Source of the DNA: Mycolicibacterium wolinskyi
GTDB lineage: Bacteria; Actinomycetota; Actinomycetes; Mycobacteriales; Mycobacteriaceae
DNA length: 64,000 nt
Direction: 5' to 3'
NCBI RefSeq assembly: GCF_002101965.1
Contig: NZ_LQQA01000015.1
Span: 682,001-746,000, forward strand
The notes under the pieces are model-generated. The model ran no database searches. It was not told the origin of the DNA and saw only the letters and a program-made list of their open reading frames with translations. The position numbers were made by a program, and so were the translations under genes. Positions 25,549 to 33,820 of this stretch are shown piece by piece (positions within the stretch are counted from its first letter, which is position 1; every line of letters starts with the position of its first letter).

Positions 25549-26430
25549 GTGGCGCTGTCTTTTCGCCGGGCCCGATCGGTGATGAGTGCCGAGGTCGCCG
25601 CGATCCGCAGCCGCGACCCCGACCTCGACGCGAGCGACATCGCCGGCTTCACCCTTCCGATTCTCGTGCGGGTAGCAGGCGTCATCGCCATCGGCGTGGT
25701 TCCGCTGCTCGTCGTGCGCAACGGGGAGAGCGAGAACTCGCAGCTCGTCGCGATCATCGGGTCTTTCGCACTCGTGGTGATCTGTGCGGCCGTCGTGGCC
25801 TGGCTGACCTCGATCGTCATCTCCGGGCTCGTCGTGATGATCCTGTACCGGACGCGTCCGACGGCGTCGTCACGACTCGTGATGCGCATTCTCACCGACT
25901 CCTTCATGCGCATCGACGACTCGACGTCGGCACTGGCCCTGCTGGCGCTGCTGGCCGGCCTGTTGTCGCTCGCGTTCGGCCTGCCGACCCGAACGGCCGA
26001 CGAACTGGCCAACTCGGTGCTCGACGACCTGCTCGCGGCTCAGGTCGGAGTCCTGTTGGTGGCGTTGGCCTTCGCGTTCATCGCTGAGTCGATCCGCTCG
26101 GCCGCAGACATCGTCGACGACCAGTCGCTCATGCTGGCGTGGCCGTGGGCGCTGATCATCGCGTCGCTGAGCTGGGTGCTGGCCACCATCGCCGGACCGT
26201 TCGAGGCCACCCGCATGCTGACGATCCTGTTGCACGAATGGCTACCCGCGGTCGTCGACGGCGTGCCGAGCACCGAGGTGATCGCCGAACTCGTCCCACC
26301 CGGGGCGCGGTGGTTGGTCGCGTTCGGACCCGTGCCGATCATCGCCGCGATCTGGGCATACCAGGCGGCGAAGCACGGCGGGTTCGCCGCGATACGGGAG
26401 TTCTTCGAGGACGACGCGCCGACGGCGTGA
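25549..26430 (+). CDS. integral membrane protein, unknown function
   Basis: A 293-residue protein with about six hydrophobic segments (near residues 35-55, 68-95, 125-145, 165-185, 198-218 and 263-280) and an acidic C-terminus. I recognise no family. It lies 33 bp before an ABC exporter gene on the same strand, so the two may share a transcript and a pathway, but nothing else ties them. GTG 25549 is supported by a leaderless -10 box. Confidence 0.72.
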   Translation: MALSFRRARSVMSAEVAAIRSRDPDLDASDIAGFTLPILVRVAGVIAIGVVPLLVVRNGESENSQLVAIIGSFALVVICAAVVAWLTSIVISGLVVMILYRTRPTASSRLVMRILTDSFMRIDDSTSALALLALLAGLLSLAFGLPTRTADELANSVLDDLLAAQVGVLLVALAFAFIAESIRSAADIVDDQSLMLAWPWALIIASLSWVLATIAGPFEATRMLTILLHEWLPAVVDGVPSTEVIAELVPPGARWLVAFGPVPIIAAIWAYQAAKHGGFAAIREFFEDDAPTA

Positions 26431-26463
26431 CGGAGCGCGCGCCAACTGAACGGAGAACCCGCC

Positions 26464-28305
26464 TTGGCCAAACCGGATGTGCACCAGCTGTCCTCGCGTC
26501 GCCTCGTGCTGCGGAGTATCGGCATGCTCCGAACGGTGCGCGGCCGGCTCGTTCTCCTGCTCCTGTTCGGAGTGCTCGCGTCGGCCCTGCCGTACGTCAC
26601 GATCGCCGTGTTCGGACCGATGATGCAGGTGGTCGCCGAGGCCGGTGCAAGTGAGAACCTCGCCGGGGTGTGGGACCTTCGTGGACCGCTGGTGGCCCGA
26701 GAAGACGGCGTGCTGCGGTCTCTGGCGGGTCCGGTCCCGTTCGCGGTACTGCTCATCGTGTGGGCATCATCGCTGTTGCTGACCCAGCTGATGTACTTCG
26801 TTAACGCCTGGGTGGGTGCGAAGGTCGAGCAGACCCTGGCGGTCGATATCAGGCAACGCGTGCACGACCACCTTCAGACGCTTTCGCTGGACTTCTTCGT
26901 CGGATCCCGCAGCGGTGAGTTGATCCAACGGGTCACCACTGAATCCCTCGGTGTGCAACGGCTTTTGACCGACTGCCTGCTACCGCCACTGATCGACGCC
27001 GCGGTTCTCATCCTGGTCATCAGCTACCTCTTGGCCATTTCCTGGCAGATGACGGTCGCGGCCTTGCTTCTCACTCCGCTGGCCCTGCTCACGCTGCGAT
27101 ATGCGGGCCGCCACGTTCAAGCCGTCATGAGGCGGGGGATGAATGCCGACCGGGCGATGGCTTCCGAAGTCGAGCAGACGATGAGTGGAATCGCCGAAAT
27201 TCAGATGTTCAACGCGCAACCGGCGCGCAGCAAGCGGTTTCACGACGTGTCGTCGTCCTCGGCGAGGAGCGTGGCGTCCGCGGTGGTCTGGACGCAGGCC
27301 ACCGTGAACGGGTCGCAGATTTTCGTCGCGCTCAGCACCGTCGTGGTGTTGCTGGTCGGTATCGCATACAGCGCGCACTTCGGGCTGACTTTCGCGGCCC
27401 TGCTCGTGTTCGCCGGCGTTGTGCCGACGATGTTCGGTGCAGCGCAACGAGTTCTGGGCGCGTACACCACGTACCAGTCGGTGGCGCCCAGTGCGGCGTC
27501 GACCTACGAGCTGCTGGATACCCGCCCCTCGGTTCGGGAATCCCCGGGTGCCGTACGGCTCGGTGAGGTGCACGGGAATCTTGCGTTCGAGGATGTGACG
27601 TTCGGCTACACGCCGTCGCAGCCCGTCCTCGACGGGCTGTCATTCGCGGTCGCCGAGGGCGAGACTGTCGCAGTAGTTGGTGGCATCGGATCGGGCAAGT
27701 CGACGATGTTCAACCTCGCGTTGAGATTTCTCGACCCGCAGCAGGGCCGCATCTTGTTGGATGGTCACGACATCTCAGGTGTCACCATCGCCTCGTTGCG
27801 CGAGCAGGTGTCGAAACTCGCGCAGTTTCCGTTCTTCACGAAAGCCACGATCCGGGACAACATCCGGTTGGCGCGGCCCGACGCCGGCGACGCGGAGATC
27901 GAAGACGCGTGCAGGCAGGCACACATCCACGAGGTCATCACGACGAAGATGCCCGATGGCTACGACACGATCGTCGATGTGCAGGTGCCGTCCGGTGGGC
28001 AGAAGCGGCTCATTGCGCTGGCGCGGTGCCTGCTGCGCAACCCGGAGGTCCTTCTGCTCGACGAGCCGACGGAGAATCTCGACGCCGATCAGCGGACCAG
28101 GCTGATCGGCGTGATCCGGGGCTATGCCCGCGATCGCACGTGCCTCGTCATCAGTCACGACATGGACTTCGTCGCCGCTGTCGCCGACCGAATTCTGGTG
28201 TTGGAGAACGGACGGATCAGCCAGGAGGGTGACCATCGCACGCTGCTCACGCAACCCGGGCTCTACAAGCGGTTGTTCGAGGCGCAGAGCGCCGACATGG
28301 GCTAA
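26464..28305 (+). CDS. ABC exporter half-transporter (fused membrane and ATPase domains)
   Basis: A 613-residue type IV ABC exporter subunit that would act as a dimer. The membrane domain spans about 30-345 with six helices; the ATPase domain follows. Walker A is GGIGSGKST (about 405-413), Walker B VLLLDEPTE and the switch His is in VISHDMDF. The signature reads VPSGGQKRL where LSGGQ-QR is usual, a mild variant. Its substrate (lipid, peptide or drug) cannot be told. TTG 26464 is chosen because GGAGA lies 7 nt upstream. Its last 4 bases overlap the convergent gene. Confidence 0.88.
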   Translation: MAKPDVHQLSSRRLVLRSIGMLRTVRGRLVLLLLFGVLASALPYVTIAVFGPMMQVVAEAGASENLAGVWDLRGPLVAREDGVLRSLAGPVPFAVLLIVWASSLLLTQLMYFVNAWVGAKVEQTLAVDIRQRVHDHLQTLSLDFFVGSRSGELIQRVTTESLGVQRLLTDCLLPPLIDAAVLILVISYLLAISWQMTVAALLLTPLALLTLRYAGRHVQAVMRRGMNADRAMASEVEQTMSGIAEIQMFNAQPARSKRFHDVSSSSARSVASAVVWTQATVNGSQIFVALSTVVVLLVGIAYSAHFGLTFAALLVFAGVVPTMFGAAQRVLGAYTTYQSVAPSAASTYELLDTRPSVRESPGAVRLGEVHGNLAFEDVTFGYTPSQPVLDGLSFAVAEGETVAVVGGIGSGKSTMFNLALRFLDPQQGRILLDGHDISGVTIASLREQVSKLAQFPFFTKATIRDNIRLARPDAGDAEIEDACRQAHIHEVITTKMPDGYDTIVDVQVPSGGQKRLIALARCLLRNPEVLLLDEPTENLDADQRTRLIGVIRGYARDRTCLVISHDMDFVAAVADRILVLENGRISQEGDHRTLLTQPGLYKRLFEAQSADMG

Positions 28306-28910
28306 TCCTCAGGTGGCTCTGGTGCGGCGGGTGCGTTGCGCCGTCTCGCGAGGATCATCACGATGTCGCGCATGGGCAACTCCCGCAGACCTCCCCATTG
28401 CGGCCCGACTGCGAAGTCGGTATCGGTGGCGACGAACCGATACCCCGGCAGGTCGCGTTGCGGATTGAGCGGAAACTTCATGTGCCACAAGCGCTGTGCG
28501 ACAGCGATCGCCGCGTCGATGGGCATCGGGCGGTCGATCCCGAGTGGCACGCAGATGTCCTGGGTGTGCACCAGGATGTCCATCAACGGGTCGACTTCCT
28601 TGGTCATGGGGGGACGCTTGCGTGAACCGACCATGGCACGCAGTCGCGCGGTGATGTCGTGCGGAGACGCTTTGTCGGCCAAGGCCATTCGCCGGATCAT
28701 GGTGTCGAACCGGAAGCCGGACTTGAGTGCCGCGAGTGCGGCGTCCTTGCTGCTCACCTGCGAATGTGTCAGGTGGACGGCGACGTCGCGCACCGTCCAC
28801 GCCGTGCACAGCGACGGTGTCGACCACTGGTGCGGTTCAAAGGTGTCGAGCAGATCGGCGAGTTGTCCACGCTGCTCATCGACCGTGCGCCAGATCGCGT
28901 CGGATTCCAT
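28302..28910 (-). CDS. DinB-like / maleylpyruvate isomerase-family protein
   Basis: A 202-residue four-helix-bundle protein of the mycothiol-dependent maleylpyruvate-isomerase N-terminal type. The signatures are TPSLCTAWTVRDVAVHLTHSQ, where the His is a usual metal ligand, and DILVHTQDICVPLGI. Members can be thiol S-transferases or isomerases using mycothiol; a detoxifying role is inferred from the adjacent MarR regulator. AGGAG stands 6 nt before the ATG. The start faces the MarR gene across a palindromic operator. Confidence 0.8.
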   Translation of the reverse strand: MESDAIWRTVDEQRGQLADLLDTFEPHQWSTPSLCTAWTVRDVAVHLTHSQVSSKDAALAALKSGFRFDTMIRRMALADKASPHDITARLRAMVGSRKRPPMTKEVDPLMDILVHTQDICVPLGIDRPMPIDAAIAVAQRLWHMKFPLNPQRDLPGYRFVATDTDFAVGPQWGGLRELPMRDIVMILARRRNAPAAPEPPED

Positions 28911-28921
28911 GTCCGCTCCTA

Positions 28922-28940
28922 TAGTCAGGATTCCTGACTA
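28922..28940. promoter_or_regulatory. MarR-type operator palindrome
   Basis: TAGTCAGGA-T-TCCTGACTA, perfect 9-bp arms around one base, between the divergent DinB-like gene and the MarR gene. Confidence 0.8.
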
Positions 28941-28945
28941 AAAAT

Positions 28946-28964
28946 TAGTCAGGAATACGTACTA
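28946..28964. promoter_or_regulatory. second, imperfect MarR operator
   Basis: TAGTCAGGA is repeated at 28946-28954 and followed by a weaker inverted half ending ACTA. The site overlaps the MarR -10 box (28963), so binding would block marR transcription. The two sites are centred 24 bp apart. Confidence 0.65.
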
Positions 28965-28968
28965 AAGT
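28963..28968 (+). promoter_or_regulatory. -10 box of marR-type gene (leaderless)
   Basis: TAAAGT ends 6 nt before GTG 28975 and overlaps the second operator. Confidence 0.5.
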
Positions 28969-28974
28969 CAAGGT

Positions 28975-29409
28975 GTGGATGAGGCGCCGAACTCTGCGGT
29001 GATGATGTTCATCGCCTACCGGGCTGCCGAGAACCGGATCCTTGAAGTCGTGCACCGGGCCGGTTTCACCGATCTGACGCTGGCACAGTGCCGGATCGCG
29101 CAGCGGTTGAGCCCGCAGGGTATCCGGCTCACCGATCTGGCCGAGCAAGCGCAGGTGACCAAACAGACCGCGGGCGCCCTGGTCGACGAGCTCGAGCGGG
29201 CCGGGTACGTCGTGCGCCAACCCGACCCCACCGACGCGCGTGCTCGCTTGGTGATGCTGGCCGAGCGCGGCGCGGCAGTGTGTCGGGTGGCCGCCGCCGA
29301 AGTCGACGCGATCGAGGCCGAATGGCGAGAACATCTGGGCGCCAAGGCGTATCGCGATCTGCGCCGGGCGCTCGTCGCGCTGCGCGAGATCACCGACCCT
29401 TGGACATGA
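28975..29409 (+). CDS. MarR-family transcriptional regulator
   Basis: A 144-residue winged-helix dimer-type regulator. The recognition region reads IRLTDLAEQAQVTKQTAGALVDELERAG, split by the wing at VVRQPDPTDARARLVMLAERG. It likely represses itself and the divergent DinB-like gene through the TAGTCAGGA palindromes. It has no visible cysteine redox switch in the DNA-binding half. The GTG start is supported by a leaderless -10 box. Confidence 0.88.
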   Translation: MDEAPNSAVMMFIAYRAAENRILEVVHRAGFTDLTLAQCRIAQRLSPQGIRLTDLAEQAQVTKQTAGALVDELERAGYVVRQPDPTDARARLVMLAERGAAVCRVAAAEVDAIEAEWREHLGAKAYRDLRRALVALREITDPWT

Positions 29410-29413
29410 GAAT

Positions 29414-29458
29414 GGCGGGTACGGATCCGACTGTTGTGCAGTCGGATCCGTACCCGCC
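29414..29458. terminator. bidirectional intrinsic terminator
   Basis: A perfect 19-bp stem (29414-29432 with 29440-29458) and 7-nt loop lies between the convergent MarR and PGRS-like genes. Only two T follow on the plus strand, as is common in mycobacteria. Confidence 0.85.
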
Positions 29459-29483
29459 TTAACGCTCGACGCTGCTTGGCGTC

Positions 29484-31004
29484 TTAGGTGCTGCTACCGG
29501 AGGGCCCGTCGCTGCCGTCGTTGCCCTGGTTGCCGTTGCCGCCACCGCCCTGGCCGCCGGCGCCGCCGTTACCGCCGGTGCCGGTCTTGCCTGCGCCAGG
29601 AGTGGCGTTGCCGCCGCTGCCGCCGTTACCGCCGACACCGGTGCTGGTGCCGTCGTTCGTCGGGACGGAGCTGCCGCCCTTGCCGCCGGTGCCGCCGTTG
29701 CCACCGCGGGCGTTGCCACCCGTCGCGGCGCCGCCGTTCATGCCCGCACCGCCGTTGCCACCGATGGCACCGCCGTTGCCGCCATTGCCGCCGCGACCGC
29801 CGGTGGTGTTGCCGCCCTCGGTCGAGGTCGCGCTACCACCGCGCCCGCCCCGGCCGCCGAGGCCCGAGACGATGCTGGTGCCACCGGAACCAGCCGCACC
29901 GCCGGTGGCGTTGCCGCCCTCGGTGTTCGCGGATCCGCCGCTGCCGCCGTTGGCCGAGCGCGAGATGACACGGCTGCCGCCGTCGCCGCCCGCACCGCCG
30001 ACCGCGTTGCCGCTCTGGTGGCCGGTGGCGTTTCCGCCGCGACCGCCGTTGCCGGTCAGGTCAGGCGTGTTGCCGCCCGACACGAGGCCGAAGCCGCCGT
30101 CGCCGCCCCGACCGCCCGTGGCGGTCTGGCCGGAGGTTCCGCCGGTTCCGTCGGCGTTGCCGACCGTGGCCGAGCCGCCGGTGCCGCCGGCACCCGGGCC
30201 GTAGTTCTCGTCGGGAACCTCGTTGGGCAACGGCAATCCGAAGTTCGTGCCGCCGCCCTGGCCGCCGGCACCGCCCAAGGCGTTGCCGAACAGCGACGAG
30301 GCGTTGCCGCCGGCGCCGCCGTTACCGCCCCGGCCCGGTGCATAGCTCGCGCCGTAGCCGCCATCGCCGCCCTTGCCGCCGGTGGCGTTCGCGCCGTCAC
30401 CGGCGGCGCTCGAGTTGTAGTCGTTGCCGCCTGCGCCGCCGTCACCGCCGTCGCCGGAGAAGAACCCGGCGTTGCCGCCGATGCCGCCATCCGTGGCAGC
30501 CGAGACGAGGTTGCCGTTCGCGTCGTACACGGCGTCGCGACCGGCGCCGCCCTGGCCGCCGTTGCCACCGAACAGGCCGGCGTGCCCGCCGTTGCCGCCG
30601 TTGGCGCCGGCACCACCGTTGCCGTAGAGCAAGCCGCCCGCGCCGCCGTTGCAGGCGTCGCCGGTGCAGTCGGCAGCGGCGTCGAGGCCGTTGCCGATCA
30701 GCCAGCCGCCGTCACCGACGATCGGCCGAATTGCCGCGGTGCTCACCGCATTCGGGCTCAGCGCGGCCGCGCTGATGAGCTGGTTGTCATTGCCGCCCGG
30801 GGTTCCGAACAGCAGCAGCGAGTCTTCGCTGTTGACCAGTTTCACCTGGGCTTTGTGGGCGGTGGCCGCCGACGGCTCCTCGGCGATGGCGGCCGCGGCC
30901 GTCAGCACACCGAGGCCGACCAACGCCGCACCCGCGACTCCCGTCGCCGCGTACTTGGGTGCGGATCGCGCTACCGCGCGATGCCGTCCGGGTTTCACGT
31001 ACAT
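29484..31004 (-). CDS. secreted PGRS-like glycine-rich protein without PE domain
   Basis: A 506-residue protein. Residues 1-42 are a basic, hydrophobic signal segment (AATGVAGAALVGLGVLTAAAA). Residues 43-110 are a short unique region. Residues 115-506 are glycine/asparagine/alanine repeats of the GGxGGxGG and NGGxGG kind, the signature of PE_PGRS tails, which would form glycine-rich parallel helices that can bind calcium. The N-terminal PE domain (PE motif) is missing. PE_PGRS genes are mostly found in slow growers, so this Sec-leader variant is a useful relative. AGGGA lies before the ATG. Confidence 0.8.
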   Translation of the reverse strand: MYVKPGRHRAVARSAPKYAATGVAGAALVGLGVLTAAAAIAEEPSAATAHKAQVKLVNSEDSLLLFGTPGGNDNQLISAAALSPNAVSTAAIRPIVGDGGWLIGNGLDAAADCTGDACNGGAGGLLYGNGGAGANGGNGGHAGLFGGNGGQGGAGRDAVYDANGNLVSAATDGGIGGNAGFFSGDGGDGGAGGNDYNSSAAGDGANATGGKGGDGGYGASYAPGRGGNGGAGGNASSLFGNALGGAGGQGGGTNFGLPLPNEVPDENYGPGAGGTGGSATVGNADGTGGTSGQTATGGRGGDGGFGLVSGGNTPDLTGNGGRGGNATGHQSGNAVGGAGGDGGSRVISRSANGGSGGSANTEGGNATGGAAGSGGTSIVSGLGGRGGRGGSATSTEGGNTTGGRGGNGGNGGAIGGNGGAGMNGGAATGGNARGGNGGTGGKGGSSVPTNDGTSTGVGGNGGSGGNATPGAGKTGTGGNGGAGGQGGGGNGNQGNDGSDGPSGSST

Positions 31005-31411
31005 TCAGGTCCCTTCATGTAAGCGCCAGCTAAAACTGATCGTTGGCTTAACGTTTGCTGTGAGAAAGCAAGCCGAATTCTCAGGTTCGCTTACCGGGGC
31101 GTCAATGCCTACGTTTTGGGTTCTGGGCGGTCAATGCCATCGGCTCGCCGTTCTCGCGCGTCGCGTGTGTGTAGTTCTGGCGCACTACAGCCACCCAGGC
31201 TGATCAGGTCAAATGTGCTGGGTAGCAAAGAATCTCAGATGGTTGCCGAGTGCGACGCGGCTGCTTGAAAGTCCCGCCGAAAAAAGATTTGCCGGAACGC
31301 GTTGCGGCGGAAGGATTCTCAGCTTCCGGAGATCAAGATCAATAATCGAGCTAGATATTATGGTGTGCGGCGGCGCGTTTGTGTGGCCCACCTATCAGGC
31401 GGCGCCGCCGA
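31005..31411. other. intergenic region, no gene seen
   Basis: About 400 bases between divergent genes, AT-richer near 31020-31075 and 31330-31365. It should hold the PGRS-like gene promoter. The plus-strand frame of the next gene stays open here, but no good start precedes 31425. Confidence 0.45.
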
Positions 31412-31417
31412 TACGAT
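31412..31417 (+). promoter_or_regulatory. -10 box of 31425 gene (leaderless)
   Basis: TACGAT ends 7 nt before GTG 31425. Confidence 0.5.
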
Positions 31418-31424
31418 CCACGCC

Positions 31425-31973
31425 GTGGCAGAGCAAACCATCGAGCAATCTCTCGACGACCAGAGCGACGAACGCCCTTCGTCGGAGAAAGCACAGAGCC
31501 CGGGGTCCAGCCGCCTTGCCCCCGTTGCGTTGGTGGTTGCGCTCGCGGCGGTCGGCCTTGCGGTGTTCGGATTGTTCCGCCCCTCGGCCGGACCGGCTGA
31601 CGCCGCACCGGCAGCGGTCGATGCCTCGGCCGAGCAGGGTTCCAAGGCCGACGTTTGTAGCGCGTTCCAGACCGTCAGGTCTGCCGTGTCGATCCAGACC
31701 CACGCCACCAGCGAAGGGCCCGCCGGTGCGCAAGCCGTCGCGGCCAATGCGCGGCTGTCCATGCTTGGCGGCGGAGCCTATCTGCTCGAACGCACCGGCC
31801 CGGCGACGCCACCGGAACTTGCCGATGCGATCCAGAAATTCGCCGGCGGCCTCCAAGACATCGCCATGCACTCACTCACCGGAATCGGCAACGACGATCC
31901 CCAGCAAGCCGAACGGTTGCGCAATGCCGATGCGGCGAACAAGTCGATCGCTGGCATCTGCGCTGCGCCGTAA
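31425..31973 (+). CDS. membrane-anchored hypothetical protein
   Basis: A 182-residue protein with an acidic cytoplasmic N-terminus (about 30 residues), one helix (31-52) and an external domain of about 125 residues. The latter holds two cysteines (SKADVCSAFQ near the start, SIAGICAAP at the end) that could form a disulfide. The pattern is common among mycobacterial envelope proteins without known function. Longer in-frame ORF sequence upstream lacks a credible start. Confidence 0.7.
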   Translation: MAEQTIEQSLDDQSDERPSSEKAQSPGSSRLAPVALVVALAAVGLAVFGLFRPSAGPADAAPAAVDASAEQGSKADVCSAFQTVRSAVSIQTHATSEGPAGAQAVAANARLSMLGGGAYLLERTGPATPPELADAIQKFAGGLQDIAMHSLTGIGNDDPQQAERLRNADAANKSIAGICAAP

Positions 31974-32010
31974 TCTGCACAACTAGTTTGGTGTCGGCTC
32001 ATGGCAGGTC

Positions 32011-32295
32011 TCAGTGCGCGACGGCTTCCAGAAGCCCCATCAAGTGTTTGAGGTCATGCCAGGGCACGAGCTCGTCACGCGGTCTCGACGCCATCGCGGT
32101 CAACTCGGCGACGTCATCTGAAAGCTGCCCGGCGTTGGGCACAGGCACGCTCTCACGGCTGAACATGTCGGCCGTCTCCAGAAGCCAGTAGTGATCGGCG
32201 TCGAACTCTACGGTCGAGCCATGGCGCTCCTCGACCAGGGACAGGACGCGGTCGAGTTGACGTCGCAATACGGAGAGGTCGAGCGTCGTCGTCAC
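32011..32295 (-). CDS. hypothetical protein, 94 residues
   Basis: A small acidic protein (TTTLDLSVLRRQLDRVLSLV...) of no recognised family, with a leucine-rich N-terminal helix. The ORF continues upstream through the tRNA fragment at 32317-32351, which is an artefact. The GTG at 32295 is the likely start. It lies just outside the island; before insertion it would have been the gene right after tRNA-Gly on the same strand. Confidence 0.6.
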   Translation of the reverse strand: MTTTLDLSVLRRQLDRVLSLVEERHGSTVEFDADHYWLLETADMFSRESVPVPNAGQLSDDVAELTAMASRPRDELVPWHDLKHLMGLLEAVAH

Positions 32296-32316
32296 CTGTT
32301 CATGGTGACGTTTTCG

Positions 32317-32351
32317 TGGAGCCGATGACGGGAATCGAACCCGCGTATTCA
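32317..32351 (-). repeat. attL, displaced 3' fragment of tRNA-Gly
   Basis: Identical over 35 bases to 37375-37409 (CCA, acceptor 3' strand, T arm and variable region on the minus strand). No anticodon or D arm follows, so it is not a tRNA gene. Confidence 0.92.
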
Positions 32352-32842
32352 TTGCGACAGAACGCTTCAAACAGGAGCCGTTCAAGGGCCTTCCGGTCCA
32401 GGTGGCCGAGAATGCCGACGACCTCAACCGGTACGTTACGCTGCTCAATCGCCTCGACACCTTACGGCGGATCGCTACGCAACTGGTGAGGAGAGGCGCT
32501 CCGGCCGGCGGTCACGACCTGCCTGCCGATGCGTTAGCAGAGGATCGGGCGAGGAGACGCGTTGCCGCGCCCTTCACCGTCGCCTACACCAACGCATGCA
32601 CTACGCGAGGCCGCGGAGAATGCCCCAGCAGTGCCGGCTGGACCACGCGCAGGTAGACGAGAGGATGAAGTCACGCCCGGTCATACCGTTTCGAAATATG
32701 ATCGAACGATGGTTGACGTGCGGGCGATTCGAACAATCGCTCATCGCGGGCCTTGACGGCCGGGTGAGGTGGCTGTGCGCGAGCGCGTGCACGCGGGGCT
32801 ACTCACCAGGTGGTAGGTGGTGATTGTCTCAAAGTGATCGCG
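32352..32842. other. island left end, no supported gene
   Basis: About 490 bases inside attL. Short open frames exist on the plus strand (for example 32402-32656), but none has a recognisable family, start signal or consistent codon use. It may hold decayed mobile-element sequence and the promoter of the sce7726 gene. Confidence 0.4.
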
Positions 32843-33778
32843 ATGAAGCGGCAGGTCAGAGATACTTTCACCAACGATATGCGCCCCGCGCCGGATCTCT
32901 GCAAGAATCGCCGAATGCCCGCCACCGACCTGGCCACTATCGCGGGATTGTTTTCTCGCGGGAGCTTTCGAGCTCTTGCGTCCGCGCGACCAGAACTCGC
33001 AAATGAATTTGCCCGCCGCGTTGGGGAGTCAGTTCCCGGGACAGCAGGTGTGAGCATCGGAGACGCGCTCGACACCGCTCTATCCATCATGGCTAAGCGG
33101 TACCGCAACGAGTACGTATTCAAGAACTCGCTGGTGGACCGCATTGTTTTCGGCCGGCACAACCCCCGAACAGCATCGGCGCTGCTGGAATTGCGGGCCG
33201 GGCCCTCAATCGCAGACGTGGTGATCTTCAACGGCACGTCGACGGCGTACGAGATTAAGACCGACTTGGACGACTTCTCCCGCCTAGCATCGCAGCTTCG
33301 CTGTTACGAGCAATGCTTCGAACGCGTGGCGGTGGTGACCTCCCCCCGTCTCGCGCCACGCGTCCTGGCGGCCGTTCCCGATCACGTCGGGGTCTTAGCT
33401 TTGAATGATCGTGGGAGTCTGTCCGAAAGGCGTGCGCCTGCGTCGGGTGTTGGCCGCCTGTCGCCACCTGCATTGTTCGGCCTGCTTCGCCGGCAAGAAA
33501 TCCTGACCATTCTGCGGCGCACGCGGGGTTACGAAATAGACGTTCCACCGGCGCAGTTATGGCAACGAACGCGTGACCTATTCCTAGATTTGTCCGTCGA
33601 GGTTGCCCACGCCGAAGTAGTCGATCAATTGCGTGTACGGGGAATGCGTGCTGCTGCGCCCGCCGCTGTAATGCCTCGATCGCTACGAGCGATGGCTTAC
33701 GAAGTTCCCCTAAGCACTAGTGCAACCGCGCGGGCTCATGCCAAACTCATCGCGCCAGCTTCGTCCTTCGTCAGGTGA
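32843..33778 (+). CDS. sce7726-family protein, PD-(D/E)XK nuclease-like
   Basis: A 311-residue protein of the sce7726 family. Residues 116-139 hold a PD-(D/E)XK-type core: E116, D125 (SIADVVIF) and E137-X-K139 (TAYEIKTDLD). The following RLASQLRCYEQCFERVAVVTS is the family's conserved helix-strand and resembles restriction-endonuclease folds. No methylase is near. The partner sce7725 gene starts 42 bp after its stop, as is usual. ATG 32843 is a choice; GTG 32819 or ATG 32915 are alternatives. A DNA-cleaving defence role is inferred. Confidence 0.8.
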   Translation: MKRQVRDTFTNDMRPAPDLCKNRRMPATDLATIAGLFSRGSFRALASARPELANEFARRVGESVPGTAGVSIGDALDTALSIMAKRYRNEYVFKNSLVDRIVFGRHNPRTASALLELRAGPSIADVVIFNGTSTAYEIKTDLDDFSRLASQLRCYEQCFERVAVVTSPRLAPRVLAAVPDHVGVLALNDRGSLSERRAPASGVGRLSPPALFGLLRRQEILTILRRTRGYEIDVPPAQLWQRTRDLFLDLSVEVAHAEVVDQLRVRGMRAAAPAAVMPRSLRAMAYEVPLSTSATARAHAKLIAPASSFVR

Positions 33779-33820
33779 TCTGAGGGGAGATCCGGGTCGC
33801 AGCAGGCAGAAAGATGGCTG

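Noticed and set aside
29490..30640. Long tandem-repeat array on the plus strand
   Set aside because: It is explained by the glycine-rich PGRS-like coding sequence on the minus strand; proline-rich plus-strand frames are its shadow.
32317..32351. Possible second tRNA gene
   Set aside because: Only the 3' third of a tRNA is present; no anticodon stem, D arm or 5' acceptor strand follows. It is an attachment-site copy.
32402..32656. 84-codon ORF at the island's left end
   Set aside because: No family, no start signal and atypical composition; could be decayed sequence but is not supportable as a gene.
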